From Myxococcota bacterium (GTDB lineage: Bacteria; Myxococcota_A; UBA796; UBA9615; JAKLKC01): 64,000 nt of DNA. The stretch's first letter is position 1; each line of letters begins with the position of its first letter. Made by a program: the position numbers and the translations under genes. Positions 43,210-50,563 of the stretch are shown one piece after another. Below the pieces are notes generated by a model. It saw nothing but the letters and a program-made list of their open reading frames with translations, did not search any database and was not told the DNA's origin. The stretch lies in assembly GCA_023150875.1 (NCBI GenBank), contig JAKLKC010000002.1, positions 114,728-178,727 of the forward strand, read 5' to 3'.

Positions 43210-43242
43210 TTGAAATATCATCAGGTCTCGATGATATTTCAA
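43210..43242 (-). promoter_or_regulatory. 13-bp perfect inverted repeat overlapping a promoter
   Basis: TTGAAATATCATC (43210-43222) and GATGATATTTCAA (43230-43242) flank a 7-bp spacer. On the minus strand, TTGAAA and GATATT lie 17 bp apart within the repeat, so it is probably operator and promoter of the DUF4143 ATPase. The low GC content contrasts sharply with its surroundings. Confidence 0.6.
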
Positions 43243-43396
43243 GGTGCAAACCTCCCGCAGCTCGAAGCGGTGCTCCGGGCGGATCCGGACGGCGTTCCTT
43301 CGCGCCCGAGCCCAGGCCGAAGGCGATAACATCATCAGGAGCGAGCTGAAGCTCGAGCTGAATTAGCGCCCGCGGGCCACGAGGGAGGTCACCGCC

Positions 43397-44176
43397 ATGT
43401 TCTGGACGTCGATCCGTAGCGGCCGCCAAGTAACGCCGGCTGGCGCGCTCCTGAGTCGATTGACACTGGCCTTCGCGGTCCTCGCCGGCTGCGCGGCTCT
43501 TGGCTCCTGCGGCGGTCGGACCGGCGGGGCCGCGGAGGACGACGACGTCGCATCGGACGACGACGTCGCACCCGACGACGACGGGGCGGACGACGATACA
43601 TTCTGGGTGCCGGACGCTGTGTCCGTGAAGCTGACCCTGGATGTCGGCGGCGAGCTCATTGGGTTCGAACAAGCCGGGACCATTGAGTGGGCGGCCCATT
43701 ACATCCCCGGCGAAGGCATGAACTGCGCAGAGAACTGGCACGTCTCGGTGTGGGCGTGCGACAACTCCGACTGCACGTGGGGGGGGACGCTGGTATTCGG
43801 CGAGCCCATCGCGGTGGGCGCCGAGGGGGACCTCGACTTGCCCGTCCTCGGCGCGCCCTACCCGGTCGACTATCCCGTTCCTTGGTTCTGGTTCGTCACA
43901 CCTGATCTGGGGCAGGTGCGCGTGCTCGCGAATGGAACCTCCCGGGTCGAAGCCTACGAGCCCGGCCGGTTCGTCGTGCGCTTCGAGGGCAGCTCGGTCT
44001 GCGCGGCCGATCGCTTCAACGACGCAACCCCGGAAGAGTGCGTCGCCGCAGAAAGCCTGGTCACGTTCGAGTCGACGGAGGGCGACATCGTTGCCTCGAT
44101 GGATGACTGGACGTCCGAACCCTCGGTCAGCGAGAAGGGCGATCCTGCGGACCCCGGATGGTGCCTGGGTTCCTGA
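43397..44176 (+). CDS. hypothetical lipoprotein with Asp-rich linker
   Basis: The predicted protein has 259 residues with lipobox VLAGC (Cys32), followed by AEDDDVASDDDVAPDDDGADDD, the same style of acidic linker as the lipoprotein at 12114. The rest is beta-rich with disulfide candidates (NCAEN, WACDNSDCTWG, SSVCAADRF, EECVAAE). I do not recognise a domain. The codon choice is slightly less GC-rich than in neighbouring genes. A strong hairpin follows. Confidence 0.72.
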   Translation: MFWTSIRSGRQVTPAGALLSRLTLAFAVLAGCAALGSCGGRTGGAAEDDDVASDDDVAPDDDGADDDTFWVPDAVSVKLTLDVGGELIGFEQAGTIEWAAHYIPGEGMNCAENWHVSVWACDNSDCTWGGTLVFGEPIAVGAEGDLDLPVLGAPYPVDYPVPWFWFVTPDLGQVRVLANGTSRVEAYEPGRFVVRFEGSSVCAADRFNDATPEECVAAESLVTFESTEGDIVASMDDWTSEPSVSEKGDPADPGWCLGS

Positions 44177-44223
44177 CCGTCCGCGTCGTTGGCGACGCGG
44201 GTCCGTCAACAGCCTCCCGGAGA

Positions 44224-44259
44224 GGGCCGGGGGGCGGGAGGGATCCCGCCCCCCGGCCC
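44224..44259. terminator. bidirectional hairpin terminator
   Basis: GGGCCGGGGGGCGGG (44224-44238) pairs perfectly with CCCGCCCCCCGGCCC (44245-44259) around a 6-nt loop. It sits between the convergent lipoprotein (ends 44176) and four-helix gene (ends 44268), and can serve both. Confidence 0.65.
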
Positions 44260-44267
44260 GGACGGGG

Positions 44268-44585
44268 CTACCGCATCTTGCAGAGCATGGCGACGACGCG
44301 CCGCAACTCCTGCTGGCGCTCGCGCCCCTCGGGGAGCTCCAGCAGGTCCAGCACCGCGCAGGCCTCGGCGGCGCTGCCCGCGGCGATCCGGAAGTGGCGG
44401 CGCCGGTCGAGCCCTTCCCGGCCGCACCCTTCCGCCAGGTTGAGCACCACGCTCTCGGTCGCCCGTCGGACCTGGTCCCTCAGGGAGGCCTCCCCGGCGG
44501 GGAAGCGGGTGGCCCGGACCCATCGGGCGACGCCGAGGGCGACGCGGTAGGCATCGGTGCGTTCGTGGTCGAGGAAGTGGAGCAC
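44268..44585 (-). CDS. four-helix bundle protein of the 23S rRNA IVP family
   Basis: The predicted protein has 105 residues. GTG 44585 has AGGAGG 5 nt upstream. It matches the S23/IVP pattern: ALGVARWVRATRFPAGEASLRDQVRRATESVVLNLAEGCGREG, then HFRIAAGSAAEACAVLDL. In some bacteria such genes lie in intervening sequences of 23S rRNA, but many copies are scattered as small mobile or accessory genes; no rRNA is nearby here. Function unknown. Confidence 0.85.
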   Translation of the reverse strand: MLHFLDHERTDAYRVALGVARWVRATRFPAGEASLRDQVRRATESVVLNLAEGCGREGLDRRRHFRIAAGSAAEACAVLDLLELPEGRERQQELRRVVAMLCKMR

Positions 44586-44832
44586 GGGGACCTCCTGGGC
44601 GGCGGGGGTCTGACCGCCGGCCTGTGCCCCCCTCCGGCCGCCCGGCGAGGACGGCGCAAGGGGCTGGCGCGGGAGCGCAGCGACACGGGCCCCTTGCGCC
44701 GGACTCGCCGGAGCGGCCATCACCGGGGCACAGGCCGGCGGTCACACCCCCATCCGAGGTCTCACTGCCCACCGCCGAGCGCGGCCCACCGTCCTGACGC
44801 AGCCCCCACCCACGCCACCCCCAACGCGCCGA

Positions 44833-45046
<214 letters not shown>

Positions 45047-45179
45047 AACTGGTCGTGAACGCGAACGCGAACGTGACCGCGCTCCGTGCCCGACGCCAGG
45101 GGGCGAAGCGTGGCCACCCCGCCCACCATCAGCCGGCCCGCAGGCATCACCCATCTAGTGTGCGAGGGGCCGAGGGGAC

Positions 45180-45211
45180 GGAAATGTAAAACTGTTGGTG
45201 CCTGACACCGC
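45180..45211. repeat. REP-like direct repeat, copy 1
   Basis: A 32-bp unit beginning GGAAATGTAAAACTGTTGG and ending GGTGCCTGACACCGC. The last part is a quasi-palindrome (GGTG/CACC). The unit is AT-rich compared with its surroundings. An identical copy lies 63 bp downstream. Confidence 0.7.
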
Positions 45212-45242
45212 TCCACCCACCCACCGTTCCACCGTTCCACCC

Positions 45243-45274
45243 GGAAATGTAAAACTGTTGGTGCCTGACACCGC
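45243..45274. repeat. REP-like direct repeat, copy 2
   Basis: This is an exact copy of the unit at 45180-45211, in the same orientation. The gap between copies contains short CCACC/ACCGTTCC repeats. No REP-associated transposase gene is present in the window. Confidence 0.7.
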
Positions 45275-45367
45275 ACCCACCACCGCACCACTGACACCGC
45301 ACCACCACCGTACCACCGTTCCTGGTAGGATGGCGCCGCCGCGGGGGCGGGGCGGAGGGAAGGTGCC

Positions 45368-46003
45368 ATGGCGAACGGGGACTCGGGGACGAGGGGCGGG
45401 GCGGATCCGGTGGAGTGCTTCCGCGCCGGGATCGACGCGGTGCTGCGCCAGCCGGTGCCGCTGCTGGTGTCGGCCCTCATCGTGCTGGCCCTCTCGGGGG
45501 GCCCCAGCTTCACCACCTCGTTCGGCGACGCCCGGATCCGCCTGGGCGTGCCGTTCTGGAGCGCGCTGGTGGGCGGGCCCCTGTGGTACGGGCTCCTCGC
45601 CATGGGCCATCGCGTGGCGGGTGGTGCCGAGGCGCAGATCCCCGAGGTCTTCGACGCCTTCCGGTCCGGCAAGCGCTACGGGAACGCCGTGATCGCCTCG
45701 CTGCTCTCCTCCTTCGCCGTCGGGATCGGGCTCCTGCTCCTCGTCCTGCCCGGGATCTACCTGATGATCCGCCTCTTCTACGTCCCCGCCCTGGTCATGG
45801 TGGAGGGCGCCGACGGCGTGGAGGCCCTGCGGGAGAGCTGGCGGCGCACCGAGGGGCGGGAGCTGGACGTCCTGCTCTTCGGGCTCCTCGGGTTCGGAGC
45901 GATGATCGCTGGGGTCCTCCTGTGCTGCGTCGGGACCATCCCCGCCGCGGCGGTCCTCGCCGTCGCCTACGGCCGCTTCTACTCCCTGACCGCCCGGGCG
46001 TAG
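45368..46003 (+). CDS. multi-pass membrane protein
   Basis: The predicted protein has 211 residues with about four or five hydrophobic helices (VPLLVSALIVLAL, FWSALVGGPLWYGLLAMGH, AVIASLLSSFAVGIGLLLLVLPGIYLMI, LLFGLLGFGAMIAGVLLCCVGTIPAAAVLAVAYGRFY). The layout and the segment RLFYVPALVMVEGADGVEALRESWRRT resemble small integral membrane proteins of the DUF975/YciC-like group. No active-site motif is visible. Its 3' end overlaps the convergent glycosyltransferase gene by 25 bp. Confidence 0.75.
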   Translation: MANGDSGTRGGADPVECFRAGIDAVLRQPVPLLVSALIVLALSGGPSFTTSFGDARIRLGVPFWSALVGGPLWYGLLAMGHRVAGGAEAQIPEVFDAFRSGKRYGNAVIASLLSSFAVGIGLLLLVLPGIYLMIRLFYVPALVMVEGADGVEALRESWRRTEGRELDVLLFGLLGFGAMIAGVLLCCVGTIPAAAVLAVAYGRFYSLTARA

Positions 46004-47085
46004 GTCGCCCGGTTCCCCTCCACCATCGCGGCGGCGCTGAACTCCGCCAGCACCCGGGCCCTCCCCGCGGCGCCCAGGCGGGCCGCCCCCTCCCGGTCCG
46101 AGAGTAACGCCGCGGCCGCCGCCGCCAGGGCCTCGGGGTCCCGGGGGGGCACCAGCAGCCCCGTCACGCCGTGGGCCACCGCCTCCGCGAGTCCCCCCGC
46201 CGCCGTCGCCACCACCGGCAGGCCGGCGAGGGCGCCGTCCAGCGCCGTCGTCGAGAGCCCCTCCATGTGGGAGCTGATCGCCAGCGCGTCGGCGGCCCGC
46301 ATCAGGTCCGGCACGTCCTCCCGGAGCCCGAGCCAGAGCAGCGACGCCCCGGCGCCGACGGTCCGGGCCAGCGCCCGGGCCCGCTCCCGCAGCTCCCCGT
46401 CCCCGGCGACCGCCACCCGTACCCCTGGGACCGCCCGGGCCAGCAGGGGGACCGCCCGCACCAGGGTCAGGGGGTCCTTGTGGTCCACCAGGTGGCCGAC
46501 CCAAAGCATCAGGGGCTGGCGGGGCGAGAGCCCGAGGGACTCCCGCAGGGCGCCCCGGTCCGTGCCCGGCGGGGACAGGTCGGGGACTCCGCTGGTCACC
46601 ACGTCGACGCGGTCCGCGGGGACGCCGCCCCGCTCCAGCACCCGCGCCACCGCCCTCGACACCGCCACGAAGCGGGCCACCCCCGATCCGTACTTCCAGC
46701 GCCCCACCACCCCCCGCCCGACGGCGAAGTCCACGCGGCGGGTGACCACCAGCGGGGGCGGCCGTTCCAGGCGGCGGAGGGCCAGGAGCGCCAGGGCGTG
46801 GGCGTGGGAGGTGTGGGCGTGGACGACGTCCCAGCGCCCCTCCCGGACCTCCCTCCCCAGGGCCGCCGCCGCCCGCAGGTCCCACTCCCCCCGGGGCGCC
46901 CAGGGGAGGGTGGCGATCCCCTCCTCCCCCAGCCTCCCCCGGAGGGGCGCATCCGCCGGGCTGGCCACCGCCACCCGGTGCCCCGCCGCCCGCAGGCCGG
47001 CGGCGAGCAGGAGCACCTGCCGCTGGCCGCCTCGCCAGCCGGCCTCGGTGTCCAGGTGGAGGACGGAGGGGGTTCCGGAGGTCAT
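45979..47085 (-). CDS. glycosyltransferase family 4 protein
   Basis: The predicted protein has 368 residues. The N-terminal domain reads LHLDTEAGWRGGQRQVLLLAAGL, DVVHAHTSHAHALAL and VTRRVDF; the linker ADRVDVVTSGV leads into a donor domain with LMLWVGHLVDHKDPLTLV, VAGDGELRERA, and HMEGLSTTALDGALAGLPVVATAAGGLAE. All are GT4 signatures, with EG.STT as the phosphate-binding segment. It probably builds a surface saccharide. It is convergent and overlapping with the membrane protein gene. Confidence 0.92.
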   Translation of the reverse strand: MTSGTPSVLHLDTEAGWRGGQRQVLLLAAGLRAAGHRVAVASPADAPLRGRLGEEGIATLPWAPRGEWDLRAAAALGREVREGRWDVVHAHTSHAHALALLALRRLERPPPLVVTRRVDFAVGRGVVGRWKYGSGVARFVAVSRAVARVLERGGVPADRVDVVTSGVPDLSPPGTDRGALRESLGLSPRQPLMLWVGHLVDHKDPLTLVRAVPLLARAVPGVRVAVAGDGELRERARALARTVGAGASLLWLGLREDVPDLMRAADALAISSHMEGLSTTALDGALAGLPVVATAAGGLAEAVAHGVTGLLVPPRDPEALAAAAAALLSDREGAARLGAAGRARVLAEFSAAAMVEGNRATYARAVRE

Positions 47086-47197
47086 CCCGCCATGGGTCCG
47101 GGAGGCGACGGCCCCCCGGCTGCCGCGAGGGCGCCGCCACCGATTCTACGGCAGCTCGGCGCGCCGGATCTCCCCCCGGCCGAGGCCGCAGAACGAC

Positions 47198-47231
47198 GCG
47201 CGCCCGGCCGGGATCTCCCCGCCGGGCGCGC
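47198..47231 (-). terminator. hairpin, second terminator of the Gly-rich gene
   Basis: GCGCGCCCGGC (47198-47208) pairs perfectly with GCCGGGCGCGC (47221-47231) around a 12-nt loop, downstream of the minus-strand Gly-rich gene. It forms a tandem with the hairpin at 47256-47285. Confidence 0.5.
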
Positions 47232-47255
47232 GCACTCATGGACCCCTGCTCCTGG

Positions 47256-47285
47256 CCCGGGGCCCCCTTCGTCGGGGACCCCGGG
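47256..47285 (-). terminator. hairpin terminator of the Gly-rich gene
   Basis: CCCGGGGCCCC (47256-47266) pairs with GGGGACCCCGGG (47274-47285) with one bulged A and a 7-nt loop. It starts 17 nt after the stop of the Gly-rich gene. Confidence 0.55.
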
Positions 47286-47301
47286 CGAGGACTCGCTCAG
47301 C

Positions 47302-48936
47302 TCAGACGGCCGGGTTGGGCGAGGTCGTTCCGACGTTGACCGAGCCGGTGGAGAGCCCCGCGCCCGGGTTCACGCCGGTGGGCGTGCCGCCGTTGACCAC
47401 CGGGCCCTGGCCGCCGAAGCCGCCGGTCCAGCCCTGGCCGAGGCCGAAGCCCGCCGGGAACTGGCCGAGGCCCATCGGGTAGCCGCCGACGGCCATGGGG
47501 AGCTGCCCGTAGCCCATCATGCCGCCGCCGAACCCCTGCCAGCCGTAGGGCATGGACCAGCCGAAGGCCGCGACGTTGCCGACGCCGTGGGTGCTGGGCA
47601 GGTAGCCGCCGCCGAACACGCCCTCGACGGGGTAGCCGGCGCCGAAGCCGCCGAGGCCGTAGGTCAGGCCGGCGGTGGGGAGGCCGCGACCGTAGCCGGC
47701 GAACCCGGTCTCACGCGCCTGGATCCCGAACTCGGGGGTGGTCTGGCCGATGCCGAGCTGTCCGAACAGGCCCGACAGCATGCCCTGGAGGTGCGCCGGG
47801 ACCGACCGGATCACCGACTCCCACAGGTTCGCCCGCTCGAACTGGATGCGGTAGATCTCCATCCGCACCGAGTCCTCGGAGCGCTTCAGCTCGATGGCGC
47901 GGCGCAGGGTGGAGGTCTCGTCGGCCCGGAGCGTGTCGATCCAGGGGTTGAGCCCGACGTTCCGGGTCAGGGCGCTCGGGTCGCTGAGGGTGTTGTGCAC
48001 GAACCCGAGGCGGCCGTCCTCGAACTGGATCCGGGAGGCGCGGATGGACTCCTCGGTGCGGCGGAGCTCGCCGATGCGGCGGGCGCAGCCCTCGTCGTAG
48101 GCGAACGCCTGGGCGAGGGAGGGGTGGATCCCGACGCCCTGGAGGGCCTGCCAGCTCCCCTGGTAGATGGCATCGAACTGGCGGTCGAGGGCGAACACCT
48201 GCTGGCGGAACGAGTCGCCGAGGCCCCGGAGCTCGCGGGCCCGGTTCACGGCGAGCTGGCCGGCGGACCGGATCTGCTGCACGTAGGGGTTCATGCCGCC
48301 GAACTGGCTGGCGCCGAGCAGCGAGTGGACGAGGCCGACGGCCTGGCTGCCGATCACCATCGTGTCGAGGCGGGCGGAGTCCTCCTTCAGCCACAGCTCG
48401 TAGCGGCGGCGGAGCAGGTCGCGGCCGAAGCGGACGATCTGGTCGCCGTAGCCGGTGCTGGCGGGCGTGGCGTAGCCGTAGCCCTGGGTGGTCATCACGG
48501 GGGTGCCGACGTAGGCGCTGTGCTCGATGCCGCCGAAGCCCTTCTCGGCGCCGGGCACGAAGCCGGAGTCGAACCCGAGGAAGGGCGCGAAGCCGGTCCG
48601 GAAGGCTCCGACGGGCACACCGGTGAAGCTGCTCCCGAAGAAGCCGGGCGCGATCCCGCCGGTCTCCAGCGAGGTGTGGGACAGCCCGCCGAAGCCGGGG
48701 ACGAAGCCGCCGAAGAGGCCGCTGTTCCACGACGACGCGGAGCCCAGCGCCGGCGCGAACGCCGGGTTCCAGCCGTAGCTCGAGGTCCCGGTGCCGAAGC
48801 CGGGGATCGTGCCGGTGTGCTGCAGGCCGAACGCCCCACCGCGGCTGAGGTCGCCGCGCAGCCACCCCCACGTTCCCGCCAGGTTCATGTCCACGAGGTT
48901 CTGGATGCGGTTCAGCTCGAAGATCACGGGGTCCAT
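47302..48936 (-). CDS. Gly/aromatic-rich protein under sigma-54 control, unknown function
   Basis: The predicted protein has 544 residues from ATG 48936 (GAGAGGGA upstream). Three regions stand out. The N-terminal region to about residue 165 is full of GF, GG and aromatic units (SSWNSGLFGGFVPGFGG, GFFGSSFTGVPVGAF). The central ~200 residues are helical and charged (RRRYELWLKEDSARLDTMVIG, RRTEESIRASRIQFEDGRL, KRSEDSVRMEIYRIQFERANLWE). The C-terminal region is again Gly/Tyr/Phe-rich (YGRGLPTAGLTYGLGGFGAGYP, MMGYGQLPMAVGGYPMGLGQFP). There is no signal peptide. This looks like an abundant structural or low-complexity, possibly phase-separating or fibre-forming, protein. A sigma-54 promoter and a divergent activator gene lie upstream. 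I know no named family. Confidence 0.75.
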   Translation of the reverse strand: MDPVIFELNRIQNLVDMNLAGTWGWLRGDLSRGGAFGLQHTGTIPGFGTGTSSYGWNPAFAPALGSASSWNSGLFGGFVPGFGGLSHTSLETGGIAPGFFGSSFTGVPVGAFRTGFAPFLGFDSGFVPGAEKGFGGIEHSAYVGTPVMTTQGYGYATPASTGYGDQIVRFGRDLLRRRYELWLKEDSARLDTMVIGSQAVGLVHSLLGASQFGGMNPYVQQIRSAGQLAVNRARELRGLGDSFRQQVFALDRQFDAIYQGSWQALQGVGIHPSLAQAFAYDEGCARRIGELRRTEESIRASRIQFEDGRLGFVHNTLSDPSALTRNVGLNPWIDTLRADETSTLRRAIELKRSEDSVRMEIYRIQFERANLWESVIRSVPAHLQGMLSGLFGQLGIGQTTPEFGIQARETGFAGYGRGLPTAGLTYGLGGFGAGYPVEGVFGGGYLPSTHGVGNVAAFGWSMPYGWQGFGGGMMGYGQLPMAVGGYPMGLGQFPAGFGLGQGWTGGFGGQGPVVNGGTPTGVNPGAGLSTGSVNVGTTSPNPAV

Positions 48937-49053
48937 GGATTCCCTCTCTCTCACAGCGATGAGACGACCCGCCCCGACCACCGGGACGGCGCGCCCGTCA
49001 CTCCCCATCCGGCGCCCCTGGGGACGCCCGTTCGGAAAGCGTTGCGCCCTCTT

Positions 49054-49069
49054 CGCAACCGACGTGCCA
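49054..49069 (-). promoter_or_regulatory. sigma-54 (-24/-12) promoter of the Gly-rich gene
   Basis: Read on the minus strand, the site is TGGCACGTCGGTTGCG, matching the sigma-54 consensus TGGCACG-N4-TTGC exactly. Transcription would start near 49043, giving a leader of about 107 nt before ATG 48936. The neighbouring divergent gene encodes a sigma-54 activator. Confidence 0.8.
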
Positions 49070-49274
49070 CCGGAGGCATCGGTCGCGCACATTCCTGCAT
49101 ATCGCTGTTGAATCAAATACTTGTGAGGACTGTGCGGGTGGACGACGACCCCGCTCGGGCCCGCCTTGGGGGGCGATCCGTGCAGGCCGGGTTCCCGTAA
49201 CCCACGCCGATCTGCACTCGTCGGAGGCGCCAGCCGTCCCCCACGCCCGGACGCGGTGCAGGCGAGCGTCAGCC

Positions 49275-49302
49275 CTTGACGACCCGGGACCGGGCGCTAG
49301 TC
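49275..49302 (+). promoter_or_regulatory. candidate promoter of the sigma-54 activator gene
   Basis: TTGACG (49275-49280) and TAGTCA (49297-49302) are 16 bp apart, 72 bp before the start codon. Confidence 0.5.
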
Positions 49303-49373
49303 AAGCTGGGCTCCCGCGCGGCGGCGCCATCCGGCGACCGTGGAGGGGGCGAGGCTCACCGGGGGAAGATGCC

Positions 49374-50534
49374 ATGATGGTGGAGATCAATTCGACGGCG
49401 GGCGTCGCTGCGGACGCTCCTCCCCAGCGCCGCGGCGGCACCCACGAGTTGATCGGCAGCAGCCGCGCGATGCTGCGGCTGATGGATGTGATCCGCGCGG
49501 TCGCCCCTCTGGACCTCACCGTCCTGCTGATCGGCGAGACTGGAGTGGGGAAGAACCTGGTGGCGCGCACGGTCCACCGCCTGAGCGGCCGGCCGGCGGA
49601 GCGGTTCATCGCCGTCAACTGCGGCGCGGTGCCGCCGGGCGTGCAGGAGAGCGAGCTGTTCGGGCACGAGCGCGGGTCCTTCACCGGCGCCGTGCGGACA
49701 CGGATCGGGAAGCTGGAGGCGGCCCAGGGGGGGACCCTCTTCCTCGACGAGATCGAGACCATCCGCCCCGAGCTCCAGGTGGACCTCCTGCACGTCCTGG
49801 AGGAGCGGCGCTTCACCCGCGTCGGCGCCTCCCACGCCCTGGACGTCGACGTCCGCTTCATCGTCGCCACCAACGAGGACCTCACCCTCGCCGTCACCGA
49901 GGGGCGGTTCCGGCGCGACCTGTTCTACCGGATCAACGCCTTCCCCCTGGTGGTCCCGCCCCTCCGCGAGCGGGTGGAGGACGTGCCGGTGCTCGCCCGC
50001 GCGTTCCTCCACGACGCCGCCGAGCGCCTGCGGAAGCCGCTGCGGGACTTCCACCCCCGGGTGCTCGCCGAGCTCATGGCCCACGACTGGCCGGGGAACG
50101 TGCGCGAGCTGATCAACGTGGTGGAGCGCGCCGCGATCTTCTCCGACGGCCCCCTGGTGGAGGACGTCGACCTGCATCCCACCGGTGAGTTCGGCGCCAC
50201 CGAGGGGAAGGACGGGACGCCGAGGGCTCCCGGCGGCCTCCTCCACTCGCCGGCCCTGGACGGCGTCCGCCTCGGGCGTCCCCGGGGGCCGGCTTCCCTG
50301 CCCGGCCGGCCCGCCCACGAGTCGCCCCTGTTCGACCCCACCACGGAGGCCGACATCAGCCTCGCCGAGGTCCGGCGCCGCGCCTGCGACCGGGCCGAGG
50401 CCGCCTACCTCGACCACCTGCTGCGCCGCTACCAGGGAGATCCCCGCGACGTGGCCCGCCACGCCCGGATCTCGCGCAGGAGCTTCTACTACAAGATGAA
50501 GCGGCATCGCATCAAGGCCGCGACCTACCGCTGA
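49374..50534 (+). CDS. sigma-54-dependent transcriptional activator without a receiver domain
   Basis: The predicted protein has 386 residues. The AAA+ domain starts within the first 30 residues (ELIGSSRAMLRLMDVI). It has Walker A GETGVGKN, the sigma-54-contacting loop as GSFTGA (Ala to Ser variant of GAFTGA), Walker B GGTLFLDEIE, and the R-finger region FRRDLFYRINAFPL. A C-terminal Fis-type helix-turn-helix follows (DPRDVARHARISRRSFYYKMKRHRI). With no N-terminal sensory domain it would be controlled by level or by a partner, as in PspF-like activators. The most likely target is the divergent sigma-54 promoter. Confidence 0.93.
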   Translation: MMVEINSTAGVAADAPPQRRGGTHELIGSSRAMLRLMDVIRAVAPLDLTVLLIGETGVGKNLVARTVHRLSGRPAERFIAVNCGAVPPGVQESELFGHERGSFTGAVRTRIGKLEAAQGGTLFLDEIETIRPELQVDLLHVLEERRFTRVGASHALDVDVRFIVATNEDLTLAVTEGRFRRDLFYRINAFPLVVPPLRERVEDVPVLARAFLHDAAERLRKPLRDFHPRVLAELMAHDWPGNVRELINVVERAAIFSDGPLVEDVDLHPTGEFGATEGKDGTPRAPGGLLHSPALDGVRLGRPRGPASLPGRPAHESPLFDPTTEADISLAEVRRRACDRAEAAYLDHLLRRYQGDPRDVARHARISRRSFYYKMKRHRIKAATYR

Positions 50535-50563
50535 TCCTCCCCGGGCCTCCCCTCCCCCGCCGC

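Larger units (their letters stand above)
48937..49373. other. 437-bp divergent control region
   Basis: The region separates the Gly-rich gene (minus) from the sigma-54 activator gene (plus). It contains the sigma-54 promoter at 49054-49069, an AT-richer stretch at 49090-49130 suitable for activator or IHF binding, and the candidate sigma-70 promoter at 49275-49302. No gene is seen in it. Confidence 0.6.

Noticed and set aside
44268..44585. Presence of a 23S rRNA intervening sequence
   Set aside because: The four-helix IVP-like protein is recognisable, but no 23S rRNA sequence flanks it.
45180..45274. Possible CRISPR array
   Set aside because: There are only two repeat copies with a single 31-bp spacer, the spacer itself is repetitive, and there are no cas genes.
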